From NCBI RefSeq assembly GCF_001809535.1, contig NZ_KV797919.1, positions 1 to 40,024 of the forward strand: a stretch of DNA of 40,024 nucleotides, read 5' to 3'. Below the pieces are notes generated by a model that saw only the letters and a list, made by a program, of their open reading frames with translations, was not told the DNA's origin and ran no database searches. Shown here piece by piece: positions 25,745 to 33,387 of this stretch. This DNA is from Aerococcus sp. HMSC062A02. GTDB lineage: Bacteria > Bacillota > Bacilli > Lactobacillales > Aerococcaceae. A program made the translations under genes and the position numbers. Within the stretch, counting starts at the first letter, position 1. Each line of letters begins with the position of its first letter.

Positions 25745-28307
25745 TGCGACATAACCATATAAATTTACATGATAACGGTGAAAGAATCCCTTATACTCCT
25801 ACAAATATTGAAGGAATAAGGAAAATATACCAAAACGGAATAGAATTGCCCATGCTGCTAAATTAGAAAATAAAATAAATTCTATATTAGCTAATAATTC
25901 AACAGATAAAGATAACTCCATCACAGAAAAAGATGGAGTTTATTTACAATTTAAAGGTAAAGAAGGCTATAAATTACTTACTAATAGTCTTGAGCATGCG
26001 TCGCAAAATGTTCGCTTGTGTAATATTAAGGAAACGTATGATTCTGAAGAAAAATGTACTACTCAGTATGCGACTGTTTTTCTACCTGAAAAGAAAAAAG
26101 ATTTTTATTCAAAAAAATTAGATGAATATAGAACTTCAAAAGATTCTAATAAATTTATTGATAGTATTGAAGATGTCAATAGAGCTACAGTTCATGAATT
26201 ATGGACAGATCAGGCCGAAATTCCTAATAAAAATAAAGAAGCTTGTGAAATTTGGTTAAGTGTTTATAAAAAAGATAGTCCTGAAAAAGTAGTGGAAGAG
26301 TTTTTTTCTTTATGCGAACAGTTTGAAATCAGTCATTATGATAGCTTTGTAGAATTTCCGGAAAGAGTTGTCATATCTGTAATAGCAAATTTTGAAATGT
26401 TAGAAAATTTAGTACAAAATACTTCAAAAATTGCAGAAATTAGAAAAAATCAAGTTCCTGTTCCCTTTTTCTTAAGAGATAATGATAGAAACGAACAAAG
26501 AGAATGGTCAGAGGAGCTGTTGGAAAGACTCTCTTTTGATGACTCTAATTTCTCTATCTGTTTACTTGATACAGGTGTAAGTAATGGTCATCCTTTAATT
26601 TCCTCTGTCCTCTCAGATGAAGATATGCATACAGTATTTGATGACAAAATAGTACAAGATAAAAGTGGTAGTGGACATGGAACTGCCATGGCAGGTATTG
26701 CGACATATTATAATTTAGAAAGATTATTAGATTCTTGTTTAAAATACAATATCAATCATCATTTAGAATCTGTGAGAATCCTTAAGGAAAATGCAGAAGC
26801 AAGTGATGAAAAGGATATAAAACTTTATGCTGATGTTACTTCTGAAGCTATATCGAAAGTAGAAATACAAAATCCATCTGCCAAAAGGGTTATTGCAATG
26901 GCTGTGACTTCTGGCAATAGCGAAAACTCTAACAATAGTAGCGGGTATAAAGCTGACGGAACGCCTACTTCCTGGTCCGCAGGAATAGATAATTTATCTT
27001 TAGGAAATTATGGTGCTGAAGAGACTGAGTCTAGATTGATAATCATTTCTGGAGGAAACACAAGTTTAGAAGAAATTGAGGATGCAGAAGATTACAAAAC
27101 AGCTGTAACTTTACATTCTGTTGAAAATCCTGGGCAATCTTGGAATGCTCTAACTGTTGGAGCTTATACTGAAAAAGCTTTAGTCTCTGAATATGAAGCA
27201 TTAAATAATTATAAACCTATAGCGTTAAAGAGCGGATTTTCCCCGTTAACTTCTTCGTCAGTTATGTGGGATTCTAAGTGGCCTATAAAACCAGAAGTGG
27301 TTTTTGAAGGAGGAAATGTTGGCTTCAATAAGGATGATCCATACATTAAATATGATACCAGTGATCACTTAAGCTTATTAACTGCAAATAATAAATTTAA
27401 TAGAGGAGATTATTTTACTACGTTCAACGGAACTAGTGCAGCAACTGCTCAGGCATCAAATTTAGCGATTAAAATAATGAGTCGATATCCAGATATTTGC
27501 CCTCAAACAGTTAGAGCTATAATGGTACATTCAGCAGAATGGACTGATGAGATGTTCAAGCAAATATTTGGTCATAATGATAAAAAAGATTTAAATAAAG
27601 GCGAATACAGAGCATTATTGAGAACAGTTGGTTATGGTAAACCTAATGTAGAAGCAGCATTATATAGTTTTGATAACTCAGCTAACTTAATTGTTGAAGA
27701 TGAAATCCAACCCTTTAAGAAAGTAGGAAATAATTCCCCTACAATTAATGAAATGGCTATTCATGAAATTCCGTGGCCTAAAGATGTACTATTAAGTTTA
27801 GGTAATACGCCGGTTAAATTGAAAGTAACATTATCCTATTTTATCGATCCATCACCTGGGCAAATCGGATGGGGCGATAAATATAGATATCCAGGATGTA
27901 GACTTTCTTTTGATATTAATAATATAAATGAAAACAAAGAAGATTTTGTAACTAGGATAAATAAAAAAGCTCGAGAAAAAGCAATAAATAATGGAACTTA
28001 TCAGGAAACAAAAAACGATAGTAATCGATGGCTATTAGGAACAAATAATAGAGATGTCGGGTCAATTCATTCAGATGTTTGGGAAGATACTGCTTCAAAT
28101 TTAGCTGAAAATCGTTTTATTGCTGTTTATCCAGGAGGCGGTTGGTGGAATAAAAGACAGCACTTAAAAAAATATAATAACAAAATAAAGTATTCGTTAA
28201 TTATCAGCATTTCTACTCCTGATGAAGAAATTGATTTATATACTCCTATCCAAAATCAAATTAATATTGCTAATAGGAATATAGTCTCGAATCAAATTGA
28301 GCATTAA
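25744..28307 (+). pseudogene. Subtilisin-family (S8) protease, IetS-like, broken by a frameshift
   Basis: From ATG 25744 the frame reads MRHNHINLHDNGERIPYTP and stops at 25863. The homologous reading continues one frame over from about 25827 as IPKRNRIAHAAKLENKI and runs to 28307. Adding one A to the AAAA run at 25822-25825 would restore R-K-N-I-P-K-R-N-R and one protein of about 854 aa. The catalytic triad is intact in the long part: Asp at 26568 (LLDTGV), His at 26676 (GHGTAMAG) and Ser at 27435 (FNGTSAA). It overlaps the ATPase stop by one base. Either the gene is inactive, or restart further inside or slippage rescues it, or the base loss is a sequencing error. A TTG at 26016 has no ribosome binding site. 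Confidence 0.85.
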
Positions 28308-28312
28308 ATTAA

Positions 28313-29272
28313 AATCGATTTTATAGATATTACACTATCCGTCTGATCCCAGAAACTGAAGACCAGGTGCTCCGCATCAATGAGGAGAATTCCAAGACTG
28401 TGATTCAGCCACGCGATGATTTGGCTTTGGGTGAGCATGTGATCATCCAGGATGGGGTGAATCGCTATACCGAGATTACCAACCGGATCTATAAGGACCA
28501 CCAGAATAATATCCTCAAGACCCAGGAGATTTCCCGCCAGGACTTCCCTGGTCAAGACCTGATTATTGGCCTTGGTACTGGCAAGGGGCAATCAGGGCTT
28601 CCAGCTGAAGAGGAGCCATCGCTACCAGTTCATCCGCAAGAGCCTGATAGCCCAAGGCCGCCATCCACTGAGCAAGCTGTTGATACCAATCCAAGGGGCG
28701 AGATGTCTCGAGGACCGGTAGAGAGACCGCAAGCTATGCCTCAAGGACAAAGTGAAGGGGAAGAAGTCTCCTCTACTCATACAGAAGAGCTTATGACTTC
28801 TGATGACTCACTTAGGATAAGTGACGACTCGGTATCTAATTCCTATGACCAGGTTAAAGAAGAGGCTGGGATGGATCATATAAGTCCTATATCGGAAAGC
28901 ATGGCCCCTGGCTCTGTAGCTCCTGAGCACCTGCTTACCGCCAATCCGGACAAAGCAAAGAAGGCCCCAACCTTGCTTCCAAGTTCTAAGCTAGGGGTTC
29001 GCTCTGAAGCTTTAGCAAGTCAAAGCACTGATCGAGCGAAGGTAAGTTCAGTGAAGCCCCAGCTCCACCACCAATCTGTTCAGACCAAGCTTTCTAACCA
29101 ATCAAGCTTAAGAAGGAGTGCCGAGGCGACCGCTAATGCTCCAAGGGTATTCACCCAGCTCCCTCAAACCGGGGGAGGGTCGGACCAAACTATGCTAGGC
29201 ATCGGCTTGTCCAGTCTCGTAGTCGGACTACTTTTGCGCTTGAGTAGCTTTAAGAAAAGAAGGAATAATTAG
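28313..29272 (+). pseudogene. C-terminal remnant of an LPXTG cell-wall-anchored protein with a G5-like domain
   Basis: The frame opens right after the protease stop and lacks any start or ribosome binding site. It begins in the middle of a folded domain: FYRYYTIRLIPETEDQV, then LGEHVIIQDGVNRYTEITNRI and GQDLIIGLGTGK, which resembles a G5 domain. A long Pro/Ser/Glu-rich spacer follows. The sortase signal is LPQTGGG near the end, with a membrane helix and the charged tail KKRRNN. Base composition returns to that of the host-like genes. The N-terminal part was evidently lost at the junction with the AT-rich ietAS segment. Confidence 0.75.
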
Positions 29273-29290
29273 AAACGTGGTCAATGAAAT

Positions 29291-29330
29291 ATCCCCCTAG
29301 AAAAGATGCTTTCTAGGGGGATGTTTTATT
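29291..29330 (+). terminator. Terminator after the LPXTG remnant
   Basis: Perfect 13-bp stem ATCCCCCTAGAAA/TTTCTAGGGGGAT (29291-29303, 29310-29322), then GTTTTATT. The CCCCTAGAA core recurs at 30,860, 31,714 and 32,842. Confidence 0.88.
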
Positions 29331-29411
29331 GTTAGTTTCTTTCTCATTGCGGGGGCTTGCTTTAATCTTGCCGAGTGCTTATATTTAATGCTTAGCGGTT
29401 TTCTAAACAGA

Positions 29412-30524
29412 TCAGCCGAATACCAGCTTTCTACAAAACTGCCCAAGTTTACTCAAAAGCTTTAACAGCTTATCTTTATGGCGATCCACCCAGCGCATAA
29501 AGGGTTTTTCAACAAGCTTTTGCCTGATTAAATCGATGAGCGCACATGCGCTATAAACTAAGCCCACCACAAGAATAGAGTAGGGGATTAGGAGGAGTGA
29601 ATCTTGATAGTGCTGGTTTTGGAAGATATCATGCCATAAAAAAGGTCTTAGTATGCGATGGTCATGTAATAGGTAGATACCGAATGTGGTGGATGCTAAG
29701 AGGTTGATGAATTTATTGTAAGGCACATCAAGTTTCACAAAGCCCAAGAATAAGCTTAAGGCGATGAATAGAATCGATAACTTCTCCATCCCATAAAAGT
29801 GCGTGGCATAGGCAGCAAGCTCCTCCCACCTTGTGCCTAATACCGTAAACATGATGTTGGAAAGATAGGTGAAGGCTGAGAAGATACCCGACCAGATAAA
29901 ATATTGTTTGCTGGTCAAATTATGGTTAAAGCCATGCAATCGCGCATAGCCAGCAATCACATATAATGTAACGAACCACCATAAGTAATTGCTTTGAAAG
30001 TTTGAAGCCGTTAATGTCGGAATGACAGACCACATTGTGACCAGTAATATAAGAAGGGTTTGATAGGCTTTCTTGTCGAGTCCATTGAGCAAACGATTAA
30101 GAAATGGGTGGATGAGGTAGAGGACAAAGTATGTACTCGCGAACCACCATGAAGAGAAGGTAATCGGGAACAGGGATTTTAAGGTCATATTATTGGCATA
30201 GTCATGAACAGGAAACAAGGAGAATATGACAAAGAGACCGATTGAATAAAAAATAATTTGTCCCCAAAGTTTCAAAATCTTTTTCACATCAAAGAGCTTG
30301 TCCTGTTTCGTGATGAGGAAGTAGCCTGACATCAAAATAAAAACATTAACGCCAACCTTCCCTCCTATGACGATGAAGTTATACCAAAAGTGGGGGATGG
30401 TAATAGCGGTTGCTTCCCAATTAAAACCACCATGCACTGCAAAATGATGAAAAATAATCATTATAATCGAAATGATTCTTAACAACTCAATATTGGTCTG
30501 TCTCTTGATCGGTGAATGTTTCAT
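29412..30524 (-). CDS. Membrane acyltransferase (Acyltransferase_3 family)
   Basis: Protein of 370 aa with about ten membrane segments. The start NIELLRIISIIMIIFHHFAVHGG carries the family's conserved Arg and His (RIISI, FHHF), and GGKVGVNVFILMSGYFLI is the usual second block. This family moves acetyl or similar groups onto surface glycans, so it may decorate the EPS made by the upstream locus. It is transcribed from the opposite strand as a single gene. The ribosome binding site is weak. The acceptor cannot be told from sequence. Confidence 0.85.
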   Translation of the reverse strand: MKHSPIKRQTNIELLRIISIIMIIFHHFAVHGGFNWEATAITIPHFWYNFIVIGGKVGVNVFILMSGYFLITKQDKLFDVKKILKLWGQIIFYSIGLFVIFSLFPVHDYANNMTLKSLFPITFSSWWFASTYFVLYLIHPFLNRLLNGLDKKAYQTLLILLVTMWSVIPTLTASNFQSNYLWWFVTLYVIAGYARLHGFNHNLTSKQYFIWSGIFSAFTYLSNIMFTVLGTRWEELAAYATHFYGMEKLSILFIALSLFLGFVKLDVPYNKFINLLASTTFGIYLLHDHRILRPFLWHDIFQNQHYQDSLLLIPYSILVVGLVYSACALIDLIRQKLVEKPFMRWVDRHKDKLLKLLSKLGQFCRKLVFG

Positions 30525-30859
30525 AGGATCGTGTTAACCCCCATTTTGTGATGTGACATGGTGGATTATATCATCAACTTAGCTAGTCTTAAGGTAAAAA
30601 TAAATACGCCATGTATCGTTCACTTATCAGGCAAGAAACTTACGATTAATAAGTAGTCGCCAATCTTGCCATGAAATAAGCATACCAAAACGGCCATTAA
30701 AGGTAAATATCTAGACGGTTTATAATGCGGAATTATGGAATTTTTAATGCCTCTCGAAGCAAGCTGCAGCTTGCCGGGATGACTAGTAGATTGCTATCTC
30801 CCAGAAGCTAGGAATTAGACTGGGCGCCTGGCTAAGTCTAGCTGACAAAAAAGATCGGG

Positions 30860-30895
30860 TTCCCCTAGAAAGAGTAGTTTCTAGGAGAATTTATT
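30860..30895 (+). terminator. Hairpin of the CCCCTAGAA family
   Basis: TTCCCCTAGAAA (30860-30871) pairs with TTTCTAGGAGAA (30878-30889) with one mismatch, then TTTATTG. Confidence 0.65.
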
Positions 30896-30926
30896 GTCAA
30901 TGAAGCAATTAACTCTATCAAGTTGG

Positions 30927-30932
30927 TATACT
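30927..30932 (+). promoter_or_regulatory. Putative extended -10 promoter of the lipoprotein gene
   Basis: TATACT preceded by TGG (extended -10), about 60 nt before the ATG. No clear -35. Confidence 0.4.
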
Positions 30933-30992
30933 AAGACTAGCTAAGAGATACAGAGTAAGCCATCTTATCTTCTCACTGAAAGGAAGGATCTT

Positions 30993-31688
30993 ATGACAGG
31001 CAAAATAAGTTTAGTTTTACTTGCTAGCCTAGCCTTGTCCGCCTGCGCCGGATCAAGTATTGACCAGGAAGAGGCATCAACAGCTTCTGAATCTGAACCC
31101 AAGCAAGACGTTTCGTCGGTCGCCGAAGCTCAAGTTTCTAGCGATTCATCCAGTGAGCGCTCAAGCCAAGCTAGCAGCTCTGAGACCCAGACACCAGCTA
31201 AGCGAGAGCAACCACCAGCTACTCAGGATAACAGAGCTCACTACCAGGCCGAGGAGTACCAAGAATCCAATGAGTATCCAGGTTACACCAATAAAGAAGT
31301 CGAAATGGTCCGGGTCTATCTGAGTGTGATGAACAACACCGACCTCTTCCCTTATGGTAACGATGGCGACCATATCGATGCGAGTTTCATACCAGCAGGC
31401 ACAATTGTAGATCCCTATGCTCCTGAGCTATCCCCAGTTTGGCCCACAGATGCCTGGAATATCGCCATGGGCAAGACTACGGCAGGCTCTTCAATCTTTC
31501 AATATACCAGCAACTACGACGGTACGGTCACCGTCTATCGCTTGCCGTATCATTGGCACGGGACCCCAGAATCTGAGTCAGCCCGCGCGCAAGAAGCCTT
31601 AGATAACGGCTTTATCCTCCCCGTCGAACCCTACACCCCAAGCCAAGTCCAACCCCTGCTCGATACCTTGCAGATATGGGACGAGTGA
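30993..31688 (+). CDS. Predicted lipoprotein of unknown function
   Basis: Protein of 231 aa. A lipoprotein signal (MTGKISLVLLASLALSAC, lipidated Cys18) is followed by a low-complexity Ser/Glu/Gln-rich linker to about residue 95, as is common between membrane anchor and surface domain. The C-terminal domain (about 100-231) has NTDLFPYGNDGDHIDASFIPAGTI and VTVYRLPYHWHG; I do not recognise it. GAAAGGAAGG lies about 8 nt before the ATG. It is exposed on the outer membrane face by inference. It is host-like in base composition and stands alone. Confidence 0.75.
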   Translation: MTGKISLVLLASLALSACAGSSIDQEEASTASESEPKQDVSSVAEAQVSSDSSSERSSQASSSETQTPAKREQPPATQDNRAHYQAEEYQESNEYPGYTNKEVEMVRVYLSVMNNTDLFPYGNDGDHIDASFIPAGTIVDPYAPELSPVWPTDAWNIAMGKTTAGSSIFQYTSNYDGTVTVYRLPYHWHGTPESESARAQEALDNGFILPVEPYTPSQVQPLLDTLQIWDE

Positions 31689-31694
31689 GAGGCT

Positions 31695-31748
31695 TTCCAC
31701 ATAACGCGAAAAATTCCCCTAGAAGTAGCTGTTTCTTGATATAGTGCT
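31695..31748. repeat. Diverged copy of the par-locus terminator region
   Basis: TTCCAC, then AACGCGAAAAA-T-CCCCTAGAAG, then a degenerate right arm and GTGCT, align with positions 32823-32879 of the par locus downstream. The right half of the hairpin has decayed, so it no longer forms the full stem. Confidence 0.6.
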
Positions 31749-31834
31749 CACTAAAAAATTGGACGAAGGACTTAATTTTGGACATTAATTTGAATGGATA
31801 AATGCGGAACTTAATATTTTAAGAGGAGATATAG

Positions 31835-32620
31835 ATGAATAGGATAGAAACATCAAATTTTAAAGATCTTAATGAATCAGAGTTTTTGAATGAGTTTTAT
31901 AAAGTTGTTTATGAATTTGCAAGATATTTATATAAGAGATTCAATTCCTTATTAACTGAAGAAAAAATATACAGTCAATTCTTCGATAATAACGACATAA
32001 GTTGTTTTATTATATTAAATAAATTATTTTTTCAATATATCTATTCCTTCTTTATTTTAAATTCTTATGAACTGAGTATACCTTCTTTTAATTCATTTAG
32101 GACCACTATGGAAATTTTTAGGTTATTTAGGTTAGTAGTTTTAGATGAAGATTTTAGAAAAGATTATTTACAGAATAAAAATATTGAATTTAGAACTGTA
32201 AGAGACAATAGATTCATGCAAAGTAAAATTATCAAAAAGCTAGATGAACTTGAAACAGATTTATGAAATAGCGATACTATTCCTCTTTCGATAAATCTTC
32301 AAAACCACAATTATACAAAAAACTCTACCTATTCTGAAATACATAGCGAATTATCAAAATGGAGTCATGCTTTAAATGTCAATTTAATCTTTCCAATGTT
32401 TATAAATGATAACAAAATAAACCTAAAAATAACTGATGAAAATAGTATTTATAAAGAGTTACATGTAAAAAAATACGTGGAAGGAATGTGTTTAATGTTA
32501 TTAGATCACAGTTCTAATCTTGGTTGCATTGGGCCTATTCTTGATGATGACTTGTATGCCAAAACAACCGAATTACTAGAAATGTATGATAAATATGTAG
32601 AAATATTCTATAAGAATTGA
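31835..32620 (+). pseudogene. Hypothetical protein gene interrupted by an in-frame stop
   Basis: A 143-codon ORF (31835-32266) with AAGAGGAG before its ATG ends at TGA 32264-32266. The same frame then stays open for another 117 codons to 32620 in AT-rich DNA. One ancestral protein of about 261 aa is the simplest reading. The sequence is helical, with RTTMEIFRLFRLV in the first part and IHSELSKWSHALN after the stop. That pattern is faintly like DUF5677-type HEPN-related proteins, but this is a guess. Function unknown. Confidence 0.6.
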
Positions 32621-32637
32621 TTTATATAAAAATCCAT

Positions 32638-32663
32638 TTGACTTATTGTAAATGTGCTATAAT
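32638..32663 (+). promoter_or_regulatory. RNA I (toxin mRNA) promoter of the par locus
   Basis: TATAAT at 32658-32663, with TTTGAC-like sequence about 16 bp upstream. The expected start, about 7 nt after the -10, is the GGGCTAA at 32670. Confidence 0.65.
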
Positions 32664-32669
32664 TGTTTC

Positions 32670-32690
32670 GGGCTAACTCCCTGGAGGGAG
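32670..32690 (+). promoter_or_regulatory. 5' helix and Shine-Dalgarno-hiding stem of the toxin mRNA
   Basis: GGGCTAA (32670-32676) can pair with TTAGCCC (32797-32803) downstream of the toxin stop, a 5'-3' closing helix. CTCCC/GGGAG (32677-32681, 32686-32690) forms a stem-loop that covers the GGAGG site. Both match the design of Fst toxin mRNAs, in which translation is held back by structure. Confidence 0.7.
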
Positions 32691-32699
32691 GTGCTGTAA

Positions 32700-32792
32700 A
32701 TGCAAAATGACTTTCTTATGTTGGTTATTGTGCCAATTTTTGTTGGTATAGTAATTGAACTATTTTCTTGGTGGTTAAACAAGAAACAATAA
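32700..32792 (+). CDS. fst: Fst-family type I toxin, 30 aa
   Basis: The peptide MQNDFLMLVIVPIFVGIVIELFSWWLNKKQ (30 aa, given here as two parts: MQNDFLMLVIVPIFV and GIVIELFSWWLNKKQ) is one hydrophobic helix with a charged tail. VI-PIFVG-V-E is the signature of the Fst toxin of enterococcal plasmid pAD1 and its chromosomal relatives. Expressed alone such peptides damage the membrane. GGAGGG lies upstream but inside a stem-loop. The surrounding promoters, direct repeats and shared terminator make a complete par type I toxin-antitoxin locus. It sits in the middle of the defence island, where it may stabilise the region or act against phage. Confidence 0.88.
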   Translation: MQNDFLMLVIVPIFVGIVIELFSWWLNKKQ

Positions 32793-32836
32793 CCGATTAG
32801 CCCATTTTAACCCACACGCTTATTCCACGCTAAGCG

Positions 32837-32906
32837 AAAAAATACCCCTAGAAGTTGCAGCTTCTAGGGGTATTGTGCTGTAAACGTAGACTTTCTTATG
32901 TTCCAC
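32837..32906 (-). ncRNA. RNA II antisense antitoxin of the par locus
   Basis: A minus-strand TATAAT (32913-32918) with TGT before it would start an RNA near 32906. That RNA would run through two sequences that also occur in the toxin mRNA leader: GACTTTCTTATGTT (32709-32722 and 32889-32902) and GTGCTGTAAA (32691-32700 and 32875-32884). It would end at the hairpin ATACCCCTAGAAG/CTTCTAGGGGTAT followed on the minus strand by T6. This is the DRa/DRb plus shared terminator layout of pAD1 par: RNA II pairs with the toxin mRNA at these sites and blocks translation. Confidence 0.8.
32842..32873. terminator. Shared bidirectional terminator of par RNA I and RNA II
   Basis: Perfect 13-bp stem (32842-32854, 32861-32873) around TTGCAG. 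The T6 tail is on the minus strand. Confidence 0.85.
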
Positions 32907-32930
32907 AACTTTATTATAACACTATATGAT

Positions 32931-32959
32931 AAAATAAGCTAATTAATCAGCTTATTTTT
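32931..32959. terminator. AT-rich bidirectional hairpin
   Basis: AAAATAAGCT/AGCTTATTTT (32931-32940, 32949-32958) with an 8-nt loop. It overlaps the upstream part of the RNA II promoter. Confidence 0.5.
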
Positions 32960-33387
32960 CAGGTTGAATACTTTAAATTAGATTTTATAAATCTGATATA
33001 ATATCAGTAGATTCAACACGTTCATAGGCAATTGTTATTTATAAGAAAGTATGATAACATATACATGCCTAACACGTTAGGTGTTAGAATAGGTAGTTTG
33101 GACCATTTTGTCAAGTAATAAATACCTTCCGCTAAATTGGCGAATCGGTTAATAATGCTTGTAAGATGATTCATAGGTTCGACATATCGAAAGATTACAA
33201 AAGTAATCATCAGTAGAATTATAGAACACACGTTCGAATTCTCCTTTCGTTTATGGAGACTTTCTAGCCTAATGCTATGATAGCATAGTTAAGTAGTGGG
33301 CTATCTATTTTATAGATACAAGTTTTGCGCTTAGGAGTCTGGAATTAGTTGCCCAGCTAAAGATTCCTAAGCTCTTACAGTGAGGTT
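32960..33387. other. Structured region upstream of the reverse transcriptase; candidate ncRNA
   Basis: Dense dyads occur. GTTGAAT/ATTCAAC (32963-32969, 33011-33017) encloses AGATTT/AAATCT and CTGATAT/ATATCAG. CCTAAC-AC-GTTAGG sits at 33068-33081, GATTAC-aaaa-GTAATC at about 33192-33207, and TGCTAT-g-ATAGCA near 33,280. Last is a two-part hairpin just before the RT: GCTTAGGA/TCCTAAGC (33329-33336, 33365-33372) enclosing CTGG/CCAG. Some antiviral RTs and retrons carry their template RNA here. Transcription is not shown by sequence alone. Confidence 0.45.
33022..33231 (-). CDS. Possible small membrane protein, doubtful
   Basis: A 69-codon frame on the minus strand starting at GTG 33231. AAAGGAG lies about 8-9 nt upstream, which is the main reason to list it. 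The peptide begins with a hydrophobic stretch (MCSIILLMITFVIF) and has a second one near the end (VLGMYMLSYFLI). It lies in the structured region before the reverse transcriptase, divergent from it. It could instead be chance openness in an RNA-coding stretch. I do not recognise any family. Confidence 0.3.
   Translation of the reverse strand: MCSIILLMITFVIFRYVEPMNHLTSIINRFANLAEGIYYLTKWSKLPILTPNVLGMYMLSYFLINNNCL

Larger units (their letters stand above)
30525..30992. other. Intergenic region with palindromes and a terminator
   Basis: No gene is seen. Contents: a perfect 16-bp palindrome GCAAGCTGCAGCTTGC (30759-30774), shorter dyads such as CCCAG/CTGGG up to 30,830, a CCCCTAGAAA-type hairpin at 30860-30889, and a promoter for the following lipoprotein gene. 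Confidence 0.5.

Noticed and set aside
26016-26120. TTG 26016 as the true start of the protease
   Set aside because: No ribosome binding site, and clear homologous coding sequence continues upstream in frame to about 25827 and then, one frame over, to an ATG coupled with the ATPase gene.
31749-31834. Insertion sequence end after the worn par hairpin
   Set aside because: TTGGACGAAGGACTTAATTT looked transposon-like, but there is no matching inverted end, no transposase and no target duplication.
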